DNA of 64,000 bases from Megalonaias nervosa (taxonomy: Eukaryota > Mollusca > Bivalvia > Unionida > Unionidae): positions 26,721-90,720 of the forward strand of contig JAECUM010001776.1 in the NCBI GenBank assembly GCA_016617855.1. The letters run 5' to 3'. Both the position numbers and the translations under genes were made by a program. Under the pieces are notes generated by a model. That model saw only the letters and a program-made list of their open reading frames with translations. It was not told where the DNA came from and made no database searches. Positions 35,427 through 48,296 of the stretch are shown here, piece by piece. Within the stretch, counting starts at the first letter, position 1, and the number at the start of each line of letters is the position of its first letter.

Positions 35427-35615
35427 ATGAGAGGGATGGGGAGAGGGAGAGGAATGGGGAGAGACACGGGAATGCGGAAAGGGATGGGGGGGGGGCAGGA
35501 GAGGTATGGGAGAGGGAGAGGGATGGGGAGAGGAAAAGAAATGGGGAGAGAGACAGGGATGGGGAGAGGGAGAATGATAGGAAGTGGGAGAGGAATGGGG
35601 AGATGGAGATACAAA
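35427..35615 (+). repeat. Purine-rich minisatellite (GGGATGGGGAGAG)n
   Basis: G/A-only tandem sequence of irregular GGGATGGGGAGAGG units on the plus strand. G runs could form quadruplex or triplex structure. Minus-strand Pro/Ser-rich frames across it are artefacts. Bases 35,616-36,200 hold no gene. Confidence 0.8.
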
Positions 35616-36330
35616 GAGTAAAAGCTTATTCTTGTACAAGACTGTGGCCAAATCATGCAATTTTCATACAGAAATCGCAGGCTAATCAAGCACGATTAAC
35701 GAAGTCATTGCACTCCAATCGAAGACACTGTGGAGCCTAAGCCCATGTAAGTAACTGTCGGTCAATACTTTATGGCAGCTTAGTTCAGTTTCACACGTGT
35801 TTGGTTATTTATTTGTATTTGTTTTACTTTGAAATAATTACACGAGGTCTCTGTTATTAAGTCATTAAGCCAAAAAGAACCAATTAGAAAATTCATTCAA
35901 TAGTTCTCATGGACGCATACATTACTATTAATTGTCCCTGCTCTTATTCTCCTTTGTCGGTTACAATTGACATATGTTCCAGTCCTAATTGTTTGTCGTC
36001 AGGTATTGTACAATTTACCTTTGTTCTCTATCTCAGTTTATGTTAATGTTGTTCTATCTATTTATATCAGTAAATGAAGCCACGTGCTTATGTGCAAACA
36101 GCATTTGACAAGAAAATGCGATATAGATATAAATAGTTGAGTTGGTTTTAAAAAAAATAAAGTGTTGTAAAAAATTGTCAGACATCAGCACATACAAGCA
36201 AACACAAGCATGAAATGGACAACTGTGTAGTTTGTTTCCAAAGAGTAAGACCACGGCAACATGCTTTACAATGTAACGCTTGCCAAAAGTGGCAGCATCG
36301 TACATGTGATACAGGTATGTATAATGATAT

Positions 36331-36335
36331 TATTA

Positions 36336-36382
<47 letters not shown>
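36331..36382 (+). repeat. (ATT)n microsatellite
   Basis: About 17 ATT units within the intron between the two zinc-finger exons of the MULE gene. Confidence 0.95.
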
Positions 36383-36386
<4 letters not shown>

Positions 36387-37484
36387 GTAGTAGAAGCAAC
36401 AGTAGCAACAGTAATAAAAGTATTGCTGGTGGTTGTTGAAATAATATTAACATTACTGCTGTAGGTACTATGCTAATGTTGTTGGTTTTCTTCTTAGGCA
36501 GATCACAAACGCTGTATAGGCAGTTATGTCGTGGTGATGAGACGCTGAGTGGCTGGCATTGCAAGGACTGTTCCCGACTTCCTCCACCACTGATTTCGAC
36601 TGATGACAGTCTCGACAATATGGTGAACATTTTGCCTATAGCAGAGAGTACGCATGTGACTGCTGATGAAAGACATGATATCCACGACCCTACATATGGG
36701 GATCTTTATAGATGAGACAATGAATGATGACGTCAATATTAGTGTCAATGATTCTGACATGCCGATCGACAACTCTTCAATCCAGTTAGATATATATCCT
36801 TTTATTTCACCTTAATTGAATCAATCTTAATGAAAGAAACATATTCGTAATAAACGTGCAGCGTTTTCACATTAGGTAACCACCGAAATATTCTATTTTT
36901 TCAGATTGCCACCAGATGTTAGTTCTCATATCTGTACAGCATCCCAAGATACAGAAGTGACATGCACCTTTAAGATAGATGCTTCCTTCCAAGTCACAGA
37001 AAATCAAGAAGAACAGTAGGTTTATTCTTTTATAATCTTTGAGAATTGTATTATGTTGTAATGTAAATTTTCGTTCAATACAATACAATTAAAATAGCTT
37101 ACATAATATGATTAGCTACCTAGTGTCCTGGAGAAAAACATAATATATAAAACCCAGAATAGCACAGTATCCAAAACGTACCATGTTCGATTGAAATATT
37201 CTTTATTCACGAAATCTAATTTTAATCTTTATATACAGGTCCATACATGAACCGACGTTACAGCTCATACTAAATCATGAACATCAACCAGACTTTCAGA
37301 TCGCTCTTACTGGTTCCAAGATGTCTCGTGCAAAACTTTTGGAGGTTTATAGATATTCATACATTGTCAGGTTAGTAGTAATATTGGTAATTGCCATAAT
37401 GTCATCATCATAATTGGTCATAGTAGTGGTAGTGTTGGTGGTCCTAGCCATAATATTCACACCTTTGATTTTTTAAAAATCTTT

Positions 37485-38408
37485 TGTTACGAATATGTTA
37501 TTAAATTGATTGTGTGTTAGTTTTAAATTTGTTTTATTTTATTTTTGTTTCATTACATTTTAGTGTAATGATAATTTTCACTGGATTTGAATCTTTTTTT
37601 CGGAAAATTCACTTCTCTGTTTTGACCTGATTAAAATGTAAAAGGTTGCTTTATCACTTAGCTCACCTTGGTTGAGACGTTTGTAGACATTGGATGAAAA
37701 CGATTGGCTATTACTAAGGTCATGTTGGGCCCATGTGTTAGATAAGTTGTAAACAGCCTTTTTTTTATTTATTTCCAGCGTGAAAATCTGATTCTTAGAT
37801 AGGGCTATTCTTGCCTACGTGCAAATTGGTATTTTTTTACTGCGATGTTCAAATTAGCGATCACGTAACCCCGTCACGTGAGAAACCATGTGATCTACAA
37901 TCGTAGGTTAAGACAGACGATTCCTAGTAGATTTGCCAGTCGTATTTTTACATCGTTAGAGCTCAAGGTGTTTTTATTGTTGATGCCAGTTTGTTTTGAA
38001 GTTCATCTATTTTTTGGGATTTAATAATTTATATTCTCTGGAAAACAACACAAGTGTTTTTTCTTTGTAAAAATTCTGGGAAATTTATTCTGGAATTCTA
38101 AACAGAACATTATAAATTGTGATAAAACGAATAACTGTTGCCACCAGTACAAAGACCTCATCTGACATCATCGCCTTCCATATTTGAACTTCATCGAGAT
38201 TCGAACCTGAATTTAATTAGAACTGTTTAGTGATAGGAATTATATTTTTTAATTCTAGGATTAATTTTTGGATTGTATTCATAAACCGTAAGTCCTATTT
38301 CATATCTTTATTTGGTTTTCTAGGGAAATACATTATTTTGTTAAAATTTACAAAGCTTATTGACTTCACTCTTTGCTTTAGTTACTTTGTACGAGCCTAC
38401 ACGTAACA
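37485..38408 (+). repeat. Solo LTR, 924 bp, with 4-bp target duplication
   Basis: TGTTACGAATATG...CACGTAACA, related over its whole length to the LTRs at 19,376, 50,391 and 59,610. CTTT is duplicated on either side (37,481-37,484 and 38,409-38,412), so it is a solo LTR from LTR-LTR recombination. It lies inside an intron of the MULE gene. Confidence 0.9.
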
Positions 38409-39499
38409 CTTTCTTGTAGCGTAAAAGGGCAGTCGTAACATACTTGTGGTGCTCTGTCAGCCCTAAAATGATGCGATGCCCAGCAACCATAATACAACGT
38501 GGGGATTGTAACGAGAGAGGACAACACCGGCATGTGCATTGCATCGATCCAGGGATCGCCTAGAAGGTTATGGTGTCATCGGAGGTTGTTGCATGTCCAC
38601 AAAATCTTGGTAATTTCATAATACACAATCGCTGATTACCCTTCACCTGTCAATGTTCATTGTTTCTAAGAGGAAATCATCGTACGTGTAAGTAATCTTT
38701 GATATACACATCGTTAAAAGATAACGTTCCACTTCACGACCTTTATTTTTAATTTGTAACGCTCACATATTCTATAATATATTTCATAGGTAAAGAGTGC
38801 AGCGAGACAGCATAAGTATACGTCAGCTGCTACGATCGTCGACAGAGTAAAACAGGAATTAGTGCCAAAGGATGGTCACTTTCTGCCTGAACCAGCGCTG
38901 TTAATTGGATATGCCCATTGGACCCGCCAGAAAATGCGGCAAAAATAGCAGCGCGACTTAAAATTTGTTGTAAGTAGCACAAGTCATTATGTTTAAATAT
39001 TATTCTTTCTTGCACCAGGCCCTCAATATTAATTATTTTCTTGTTTTATTTCTTTCAGTTGGATGAATCACAGTTTCCAGACAAATTTCTTCGATAGGAC
39101 ATTCATGTTGGCAGTAAACGTCACATTTTATTGGCCACTGACAAACAACTCGAAGTTTTGGGAAGAGCCAAGATCTGGTACGTAGATGCTACCTTCAAAA
39201 TAATCAGGGTCCCGTTTAAGCAGTTGTTTTCCGTGCACGCCTTTGTCAAGAATGACGAGCATGAAACAAAGCAGCTGCCACTGGCGTTCGCTTTTATGTC
39301 AGGGCGACGATAAAAGGATTATAAGGAGGTAAATATTCATTTTTTTTTTCATTTTATAACGATTTATTTACAAGCAGATTGAACGTAGAGTCAATTCTTA
39401 TGTGTCTTACAATGTTTTCCAAAGCATTCCTGCATATCATATCGTCATCATCTAATGGAGAAAATGTTAATATTGTTCTCGTGTTTAACGCAATGTATT

Positions 39500-39501
39500 G
39501 T

Positions 39502-39549
<48 letters not shown>
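39500..39549 (+). repeat. (AAT)n microsatellite
   Basis: About 16 AAT units in an intron of the MULE gene; a short (AGT)n run lies at 39,694-39,712. Confidence 0.95.
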
Positions 39550-39550
<1 letters not shown>

Positions 39551-40019
39551 TCATGTTGTAGTTTTGCATATTAAAGTAACTTATCACGGTCTTCTCTTTG
39601 TTTATAATTAGGTATTCAAAGCGTTGGAGCGACTTCTCCCGTCTCCTTCCGCTGTCAAAGAGATTGTTGCAGACTTTGAAGCAGGTTAGTACAGTAGTAG
39701 TAGTAGTAGTAGTGGTTTTAGTTGTTGTTGCTAGTCTCGTAATATTAATATAACATTTTTTTTTCTTCCAATTATTAGCCAACAAATTAAATTGTGTATT
39801 TTTACCGATGAACTATTTTTTCTTGATTATAGCTAGCTGTAGCCATTGTATACGTTCGTATACCCTATGTGCATGCAAGCTTCCGGTATTTCATTTTACT
39901 TTTAAATTAAAACATAGTTGCTAACAATTATTTATTTATATTACTTAACACACGCACAGACTTCTTCATCATCATCACATTATTTTTTATTGATTTAGGT
40001 ATCTGGCTAGCTTTCCGGC

Positions 40020-40106
40020 GTGTGTATCCAGGATTGCCTATCCACGGCGTGTGTATCCAGGATTGCCTATACACAGCGTGTGTATCCAGGATTGCCTATC
40101 CACGGC
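40020..40106 (+). repeat. 29-bp tandem triplication inside a MULE exon
   Basis: GTGTGTATCCAGGATTGCCT starts each of three adjacent 29-bp copies (40,020, 40,049, 40,078) with two base differences. 29 is not a multiple of three, so each added copy shifts the frame; the conserved CAFH-like block after the array is out of frame with the longest ORF. Confidence 0.9.
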
Positions 40107-40799
40107 TGTGCATTTCACGTGGGGCAAGCTTGTGGCGAAAACTGCGGAAATTGGGGTTGAGAACAACCTACATTCAAGAAAAGAGTGTTCATCAGTTTTG
40201 CAGGAAGGTAATAATTCATACCTGCACTCTAATGAATTTGCTAATTTGTATTTTGAATGATATCTTTGTCATTGGTTTGGTAACTTTTCATTGTATTATC
40301 TCCCATTTGTCTCTTTTTCAGATGATGGCGCTACCATTGTTGCCTGCAGAACATATAGCCCCTGCTTTTGACCGTCTTAAGGAACAGTCCACGAAGATTC
40401 CCCTGTTATACAGTTGGGTTTACTATGTGGAGTCAACTTGGATTACGAACACCACATTCCCGGTTAAATCATGGTCTGTGTTCAGAAAATCTCTTCGAAC
40501 TAACAACGATGTAGAGGGTTGGCATCGTAGGATCAACGCAAAAGCCGGCAAAGCCAATCTTCCTTTCTATGTGTTAGTTAGCCTCTTATATGAAGAAGCC
40601 ACTTCAGTTGTTACACAGATTCAACTGGTATGAGAAAAAAGTTGAGAAGATACCAGAAAGAAAAAAAAAAACATATCAAAAAATGCAGGGGAGAATACTC
40701 TCGGTGTGGGTAGAGTACCAGAACGGCGTTATCTCCTCCTCAAAATTACTTAAACGTTGCAGCAGAATATACGGCCCGACAACTGACTGACAAGGCAAA

Positions 40800-41170
40800 T
40801 GAACTGCATTATTAGACAGTGATTTTTAAATCTGAAAACAGAAATGCATATAGTAATTATGTTTTCTACATGTATGTAATAAAACTCAGGAATGTACAAT
40901 TCGGAATAATGTTGTTAGTCCTCTGTTCTTTAAGAAACCTGTTTGAGCTAATCTTTCGGCTTACTGAGACGTCTCCTTCAATCATTCATTGGATTGTAAT
41001 TTTTACTGTTCTGTTCTGGAAAAAATATATGCCGTATTACATGGGGTGCTGTATTATAAACGTTTAAAGACTGGCAGAACCAAAACATACATACATATCT
41101 TCGATTATTTAAATACTTAAATACATCATTTTAAAACACAGAAGTAAATACATCTAAAATGCAGTGCCAA

Positions 41171-41231
<61 letters not shown>

Positions 41232-41985
41232 GCGATTATTTATGTACATTATATTTAGGATGATAACAAAATAAAACAGATTATGCCAAACAATGAAAAC
41301 AAATTTTCACTTGCCATGAAAATAATATTAATATTTATTCGTAGTTGAAAACAGAGAATTTCAATTATGCCACTAACTTGTTACTTTCTTTTGATCGGTG
41401 AATGTGTCCAAAACTTTGCACAAGTATGCTAATGCGCAGGCAGTCTACCAAAAAATGGCTTGGCGGTCCGTATAGCATACCACGTTCAACACCTTGAAAA
41501 GCAGGCGACAAAAATTGAAATTAACACCAGTACTGGTACTTGGAGTACAGAATCTTAATCAAGCAACACTGTTTTATCTGAATTCAACCGCATTATTAAA
41601 AGATCGCAGAATTTCTAGTTGCTTTGAGAGGATAAACATATGTATTTTTTTTTTCATTCACGTTGGTCATTACTAAATAATACCAAGAAACAGGACAATG
41701 TTTGTTAAACTTGAACGATAAAAAAAAAGAATGGACTTATTCAGTTATTTAAACCTGGCCAACGTTTTCTTTTTATTTGTACTGGCAATGTGAATTTTTG
41801 TTAATTCTTTTTAGTACATAGATGCTATTTTACAGTGAAAACAATACAATTACTATAATTATTTGTGTTAGTTCAATTTTTTGCCCGGGTATGCTTTGCT
41901 CATGCAATTTTTAAGGTAGGAAAAAGATTAGGCCTAGAGAAGGAGCGCTAAATATGACAATACTGTATATTTGAACTTGTAAATT
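40800..41985. other. No gene seen; (CT)n microsatellite at 41,179-41,227
   Basis: Apart from 24 CT units this stretch has only short A/T-rich open frames without motifs or splice context. Confidence 0.7.
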
Positions 41986-41987
41986 AA

Positions 41988-42155
41988 TGGGTACGAAACG
42001 ACCAGCACCTTGGGTACGAAACGACCTGGACCTCGGGTACGAAACGACTAGCACTTTGGGTACGAAACGACCAGCACCTTGGGTATGAAACGACCAATTT
42101 CCACTGGGTACGAAACGACCAATTTCCACTGGGTACGAAACGACTTGGGTACGGA
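41988..42155. repeat. Minisatellite (GGGTACGAAACGACCAGCACCTT)n
   Basis: Eight copies of GGTACGAAACGAC at 15-27-bp spacing with variable fillers (CAGCACCTT, CTGGACCTC, CAATTTCCACT). Open frames across it on the minus strand are repeat artefacts. Confidence 0.9.
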
Positions 42156-42159
42156 ATGA

Positions 42160-44390
42160 CAATGAGCCTCATGCGGTCTACCTCGGTAATATTGTAAGAG
42201 TGCATAACACAGTTTCCGAAACATTGCTATGAGCGACAGTATTATACAGTATGTGCCATGAAATACAAAACTGATTTTATTCTTGGGGCAATACAATTTC
42301 AGTGTAGTAATGTGTAAAATATTGAATTGATAATTTCTGTATACAATCATTGTAAAAATTGACTAAAAATACACATACAATACTATTTGTTTATGCTTGT
42401 TTAAATATTCCAACACAAACTGGGTTTGTTGATTGTTGGTTTGTGCGGTTATGTTAGAACTGTGGGTTTTGCTGGATTTGTGGGTTTTGTGGGCTCTGTT
42501 GGTTGTGGGTTTTGTCCGGTGTATATAATGCTTTGTGGGATGCTTGTGGGGTTCAGTCAGCTGGCAGCAATCAAACGAGGTACATCACAGTTATTGTGAG
42601 TTTTATTTATTAATTTAGTTTTTAATTTTGTTTTGTTTAGTTTATTATATAGTTATGTACCTTTTTTGCAATATTTTGGACAGTAAATGTTTGTTTAAAG
42701 TTTATTTAAGCACAAAGCAATATTTATTTAAGGATTCGTTTGGTTTTTAATTATTTCTCTCTTCCAAAATTATATGCATTCTAGTAATTTCTAATTTATT
42801 TTTACAAGCAAACTATATATTGTTATATCAGTTGTTATTTGAAACTCAATTATACGGTCAAGTGTGTATTGTCCTTATAGACCAATACTTTCATTTATTT
42901 ATTTATTTTTTTATTTTCTTTATGTAATTGGTTTTATGAAGCTAAAGGCATAAGAGGAGTTTCTTTACACTAGAGATATGAAATTACTTTCTTAATATAT
43001 AGGCTGAACAATGTTCTTAGGGAAATATAATGCCTAAGTCATTGTGTGTGCTTTCCTCACCGACTTGACATTCTAAATTTAATTTAACAATACCTGATTA
43101 ATCTAGCAATCTATAAAGACATACTTTATTTATGTCTCTATTTTATATTTTACTTGTTGTCTAAGCCATTGTGAATGTTTTCCTCACCGACTTGACAGCC
43201 AATTTATTTCCATCTATATCAATTCACTTCAAATAAATATTAAGCTATAGTTGAAGTCTGAAGTCAAAAAAGTGTTTCCTTTGCAGATTTTATATTTCAT
43301 ATATTACAATCGTCATATATTCTCTTCTATAGTAAACTTTATTACAACTAAATCCAAATATGGTAAATCTTATATAATTTTCATTCCTCTAAAGGGTTAA
43401 TAATATAATGAACTAATAGTATAGTGCTAATGTGTGCCCTGAAATCGTGTGAAATTATCATATACCAAACTGTACCTCAAGACAATGATAGTATTCTGGC
43501 CTTGTATACAAACAATACGACTGTCCTGGTTATGAACTGACTTTATTCAATGTTTCTTAATAAATGAATCATTTTGTTTTGTGGTTGAAAAGAAATCAAG
43601 AGTTGGAGTTTACTCCATTCTCCCCTCCTTAGTCAGCTGATAAGAAGAATACTCATCCCTGGTGCCGTACTCCTATGTAGTATTATCAGGACTTAGCTTG
43701 GCTGTTACAATACATACATACATACATACATACATACATACTCTAAGCTTTTGCCCATATTCTGTTATCATTTTTCTCTATCACAGAAATACAAGTCCAA
43801 TACTGTTTATATGCTTTCTTAATAAGCATATCACTTTTAAACAATATACTTTTATTCATAGTCCATGCAACAAATTTGAGTGTTTCAAGAATAAAGGAAA
43901 GCATAACAAAAAGCCCATTTACATAAAGGAGAAAATTCAGGTTTGGTAACTATATTTCATTTCTTAATTACTTCCAACAGAGGGAAGAGTCTCTGGTGTG
44001 AAAAGATCAAAGTTAACAGCTGTTATAGCACTTACAGTGAGTGGCAGAGCAGTGATTTTGCCTGAGATGGCAAAACACAGGGGGGTATTTTACTGGGCTA
44101 AAATTATAAAACTAACCTGACTGAGATCTGATGTATCTGAGTATCAAACTAAATGACAGCAACTGTTGTGTGAATGGGATCCCAATTACTGTCTAGTTGA
44201 AGAATTAATGGAGAAAAATCATGTCTGGAGAAAATCCAGTCATATATTAGCTATACTAGAAGTGGTGCAGTGAGGATTCTTAGCCTTATAACTACTAATA
44301 TCTAGTAGTACAAGTAACCAGATGGATCTTAAATACTATTAAGTATTATTTATAAGCTGTCTGAAGTAAATCATCAAATGAATTGCCATG
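42160..44390. other. No gene seen; minor simple repeats
   Basis: G/T-rich irregular repeats (GTGGGTTTTGT, 42,420-42,545), (CATA)n at 43,711-43,741 and a short duplicated phrase (TAAGYCATTGTG...TTTCCTCACCGACTTGACA, 43,035 and 43,163). No coding signal. Confidence 0.6.
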
Positions 44391-44398
44391 TAACACTG

Positions 44399-44669
44399 AA
44401 ATGGCCAGTAAGACAGACTTTGACATTGATGAATTGGGCAATTCCATGGAAAACAGTTACGAAACTGAGAGTAATAATGTTTTAGAAACATCATTAACGA
44501 ACAATATTCTGTGTGGCAGGATGACATCTCCATAAGTATTCATGTTCTGGGGACATCATCTATTGACAAATTGGGAAGTTCTTTGCAAGAAAATCTCTCA
44601 GAACATCACGATGCTTTAGATCCATCAGTGGCAGATGAATCTGACACTTTGCAAGATGATAACATGACC
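44399..44669 (+). pseudogene. Exon-like acidic coding stretch, unknown
   Basis: MASKTDFDIDELGNSMENSY opens in one frame; after a shift near 44,480 another frame gives EQYSVWQDDISISIHVLGTS, IDKLGSSLQENLSEHHDALD and VADESDTLQDDNMTK, ending at a consensus donor (CCAA|GTAAGA, about 44,669). The repeated D-x-LG-x-S motif is curious. It may be a host exon with a sequence or genuine frameshift; no family recognised. Confidence 0.25.
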
Positions 44670-44765
44670 AAGTAAGATGATGTGATGCATTTGGATTATC
44701 AGTAACTCCTACAATAACAGCTGATTAAAGCAATTGTTTTCTGGAAATATAATCAATACAGATTG

Positions 44766-44784
44766 TGTGTGTGTGTGTGTGTGC

Positions 44785-44826
<42 letters not shown>
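44766..44826 (+). repeat. (GT)n microsatellite
   Basis: About 28 GT units with one interruption, directly at the 3' end of the SINE at 44,828-45,140. Confidence 0.95.
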
Positions 44827-44827
<1 letters not shown>

Positions 44828-44828
<1 letters not shown>

Positions 44829-45140
44829 TTTGGCTTTTTAACGTAGCTTTACTGCTTATTCAGTCGTATTACTATGATGTCTTCAGTGGGAGAGCTTATA
44901 GTGACATCTAGCACTAGGGTATGATGCTGCAGACACGTAGCATTATGTCCCACCCAGTCACACTATCCTGCCACCAGGTCAACCAGTCCTAACACTAACC
45001 TCTTAATGCTGAACACCAAGCAAGGCAGCTGCATATAATATTTTTATAAATCTTTGGTATGACTTGACCAGGGTTTGAACGCGCGACCTCCCGCATCCGA
45101 GGTGGATGCTCTAACCACTAGGCCACCAAAGCAGTCCAAT
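44828..45140 (-). mobile_element. tRNA-derived SINE, minus strand
   Basis: On the minus strand the head reads GGTGGCCTAGTGGTTAGAGC (A box) and GGTCGCGCGTTCAAACCCTGG (B box), followed by a body containing TTGCTTGGTGTTCAGCATTA, GGACTGGTTGACCTGGTGGC and GGGTGGGACATAATGCTACG, which I recognise as a common mollusc SINE body. It ends at AAAAAGCCAAACC next to (AC)n. The head alone resembles a tRNA but lacks a proper acceptor stem. Confidence 0.8.
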
Positions 45141-45186
45141 ACAGATGAAAAACCTGCCAATGATCAAAAAGGATCAAGGTAATGTA

Positions 45187-45394
45187 TCCACTCACTTATA
45201 AGTCGAGTCAGTCTGCAAACAACACAGATCTTGGTGTGCCATAGCATAATGCACTTGCAGATCAGGGTCTATGCTGTTTGATCTACTGATTAATCCTGGA
45301 AAAATGCACAGACCAAGATCTGCTGGTGCATTTATGTTACAGTTGATCTGGGTCTGTGCAGTTAACATTTGGACTCATAAGTGAAAATATATGG
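45187..45394. mobile_element. MITE-like element with terminal inverted repeats
   Basis: CCACTCACTTATAAGTCGAG at the left and GGACTCATAAGTGAAAATAT at the right are inverted copies with mismatches. Inside, AGATCAGGGTCTATGCTG and GCACAGACCAAGATCTGCTG form further inverted matches. About 205 bp, noncoding. Confidence 0.5.
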
Positions 45395-45940
45395 TACATA
45401 GTATCTTAAGTGTCATGTACCAAAAAATGTCTAAACCTTATATGCCATGTATTTTGAGTATTCTGTCTTTTCTACTTGTAATTAATTGTAATATCTCTCA
45501 TACTTGTTTTCAGCTGTAGTAATTGTATTATTTTACATGACTCTACAATATCTTACTTCCGATTCACATTTGTTATCATTCGCTATTTCACCAGGATGAT
45601 GAAGTCAAAGGTTATGTGAAATAATGAGTTTTGTAGATCTAGGTATGTGTTGATTTTTTTAAGGTTCTTCTTGTGTCAATATTTTGTTCACCTATTAGCA
45701 TACCCACATGAAAACGAATAAAAAAATTGTATAAGTTTCAAGTTTTCAGTTCTACCATGCATTTCAAGCCTAACAAAGAGGAATGTGGACACAATGCACA
45801 TGATATATTTATCAGCTTAACTATTCTTTTCATCGTCATATAAAAGGGTATGATATCAGCGTTTGTTGATATATTAACAGCTCTCAATAATTTCTTCATG
45901 TAATTCCTGCAGTAGTCATATTTAGAAGGCTCGAAGAAAG

Positions 45941-45981
<41 letters not shown>
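45941..45981 (+). repeat. (AAT)n microsatellite
   Basis: About 13 AAT units. Flanks 45,400-46,330 show no gene. Confidence 0.95.
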
Positions 45982-45983
<2 letters not shown>

Positions 45984-46335
45984 TTGACTTAGGACAGTGC
46001 CTACTATTTTTAAGTTCTAGAGTATTAGATAACACACAAAAATATAAACAACAGCAAGCAGCTTACAAAAATAAGCACCATAAATTTACAAAACAAAAAC
46101 ATGCTGACAATAATTAAGGAAACAAATATTATTTAGTCTTCAAGACTGTTCTTCTAGTTAAAATAGGTGAGTTTTAAGAGCACTTATGAATGAGAACACG
46201 GCGTCCTTGTGTCTAAGATCTATGGGTAATTCGTTTCACATAGCTGGGACCTGGTACACAAAAGAATGTTGTCCATTTCACTTCATTTTAGCAGGAGGAA
46301 ACAATAAGAATACAAGTGTCAAAAGGGGGGGGGGG

Positions 46336-46586
46336 CATAAGTGGCCGAGTTGTCTAAAGAGCTCACCGTTACAGATCACTACCATCTCACCTCTGTCTGT
46401 GTGGGTTCGAGTCTTGGGCTCTGCCAATGTGGGTATGTGAGAAAGCTTGCCAGTAGCTTCTCGTGGGTCAGTGGTTCTTTCCAGGGTTTTCCCGTGCTCT
46501 TCCTCCACAATTTATTCTGACCGCCATCTATAACCGATCTTGTGCTGAAAATGGCGTTAAACCCTATAACAACAACAACAACAAGA
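46336..46586 (+). mobile_element. tRNA-derived SINE copy 1
   Basis: GTGGCCGAGTTGTCTAAAGA (A box) and GTGGGTTCGAGTCTTGGG (B box), body GAAAGCTTGCCAGTAGCTTC and GGTTCTTTCCAGGGTTTTCC, and a tail of CTATAACAACAACAACAACAA. A second copy is at 61,867-62,120 with about 85-90% identity by eye. Preceded by a G12 run. Confidence 0.9.
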
Positions 46587-46589
46587 AGT

Positions 46590-48110
46590 GTCGGAAGAAG
46601 ACTGTAAGTTTCTAGATGTGGAGTACACGTGGGTGAGGTCAGATAGGTATATTGGACTGAAGCTAGTAAATGAAATGTAGCATAGTGAATAGATTTTGTT
46701 TTTGATTCTGGATTGAATGGGTAGCCACTGAAGACTACAGATCACAGTCGGGGGGGGGGGGGGCGTGTGCTTAGTTTTTTTTTGTAATCTAAGGATGATG
46801 TTAGCTGCCATGTTTTGTACTTTTTCAAGTTTCTGAAGTAGATACTGAGATGATTCATATAGAAATGAACTACAATAGTTCATTCTTGAAAGTACTAAGG
46901 AAAACAAAAGTGATTTAGTGGCATCAGCTGAAGGAAAACTGCGAATAGAGCCTTCCATATGTTCATTATATGTTGGTGTAATAAGAGCGTACTGTCAACA
47001 GTGACATCTAGTTTCATACTGACTGTGTGAATTTAATATTGGTATTGCTGATGCTTATTGTTTGAGGTAAAGGATGTGAATGAGAATGTTTTTGTGTGGT
47101 GATCAGGATGGTTTCAGTTTTATCATCATTCATATGCAGCTTGTTATATGTCATCCATGACTTCACATCGGAAATGCACTTCTCCATGCTTTGGATAGTA
47201 GCCTCAACTTCATTTGGGCAGGTAGATTTGTATATTTGACAGTCATCAGTTTACAAATGGTGCGAAGCCAGAAGTCGATTCATGACACTTAAGAGCGGAT
47301 GAGTGTATGGAATGAAGAGAACATGGCTGAGAAAGAGAGCCTTGTGGAATACCACAACATCGAGCAACTGGGCTGGAATATTTTCTATTTATGGACACAA
47401 CTTGTGTCCTGCTGACTAATCAGAACTTGAGCCATAGTAAGGCTGTGTTGTGAATACCAAATACATACTGGAGATGGTCAATTAATGTACATTAGTCTAT
47501 TGTGCTGCAGACAAGTCAAGGAGGATGAGTAATCTTTCCACTACCCAGAGCAGAGAGAAGGTCATTAACTACTCTCAGAGGTGAAGTTTCAGTACTATAG
47601 TGAGGGCAATATGCAGACTGCACATTGTTAAAAAGACTTTGCATACAAATGAGATACAAGTTGGGATAGAACATATAAAACAGTGACCTGGCAAGAATAC
47701 TTAAAAAATAACTGTTTGCAAAATTTTGAATGGCTTGGTATAAAAGTATTCAAAATGACAAGAATACATTGATCTCAAGTACTGTCCAAGTCAATATGGT
47801 ATTATGATAATATCATGATTGATTATGGTAATTCAAATGAGATATTTGGTGAGGATAGAATAACTTTTTCAGAGATCTTTTAAATGAATGAGAGGTCAGA
47901 AACAGGGCAGTGGTTCTTTAAATCATTAGGGTCAAGTGTCAGTTTTTAACAGGATTTACGATGGGAGCTTTGAAAAATGATGATAATTTCCTGGATGAGA
48001 GAAAAACATTGATAGCAGCAGTTAGTGAAGGAAATTTTGAATCTAAGCACTCAAATAGCATTGATGTCAGAGTCTGATTCAGTTCACATGCCTTTTGGGT
48101 ACTCTTCATC
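46590..48110 (-). mobile_element. LINE reverse-transcriptase fragment (CR1/L2-like)
   Basis: Minus-strand coding traces in shifting frames: LILLDLSAA near 47,525 (RT motif with the first Asp), CGIPQGS near 47,355, a DDCQIYKS (YADD-type) near 47,245, MEKCISDVKSWMTYNKLHMN near 47,190-47,130, and the open frame 46,557-46,958 with LSRMNYCSSFLYESSQYLLQ, LEKVQNMAANIILRLQKKTK and LQWLPIQSRIKNKIYSLCYI. These are typical of the jockey/CR1/L2 superfamily. 5' truncated and with many stops; the 3' end abuts SINE copy 1. Confidence 0.75.
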
Positions 48111-48221
48111 GCAAGGATTTGGGGTGCTCTTTATCGCAAGGCCAAGAAATAAAAATATGTGTTTCCGGTCGGCTGACTGTCCCTGTTATTCATTGCTTTG
48201 ATGAAAAGAAAGTTTCCCGAA

Positions 48222-48296
48222 ACTGATTTGTGCATCTAGTTAAGCTGGTTCGCCCCAGTATTTGAAGCGCTTAGTACATTACATATACCAATTGTC

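Larger units (their letters stand above)
36213..40794 (+). pseudogene. Multi-exon zinc-finger MULE transposase gene (decayed)
   Basis: Exon 1 (36,213-36,315; donor GTATGT) codes MDNCVVCFQRVRPRQHALQC and ACQKWQHRTCDTG; exon 2 (about 36,499-36,714) continues with SQTLYRQLCRGDETLSGWHC and KDCSR, together a PHD-like C/H zinc finger. Exon-like blocks follow at 36,905-37,016, 37,240-37,370, 38,791-38,968 (SAATIVDRVKQELVPKDGHF), 39,060-39,328 (KIWYVDATFKIIRVPFKQLF, first catalytic Asp), 39,612-39,684 (EIVADFEAG, second Asp), 39,999-40,206 and 40,321-40,631 (LRTNNDVEGWHRRINAKAGK, catalytic Glu). Stops in several exons, a 29-bp triplication and a solo LTR in an intron show it is dead. It is a MULE-type DDE transposase-derived family common in invertebrates. 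Confidence 0.75.

Noticed and set aside
35310..35689. Pro/Ser-rich minus-strand frames
   Set aside because: Direct translation of a purine-rich minisatellite.
45065..45140. tRNA gene on the minus strand
   Set aside because: A and B boxes and a GGATGCGGGAGGTC-like arm are present, but no acceptor-stem pairing follows and the sequence continues into a known SINE body; it is a SINE head.
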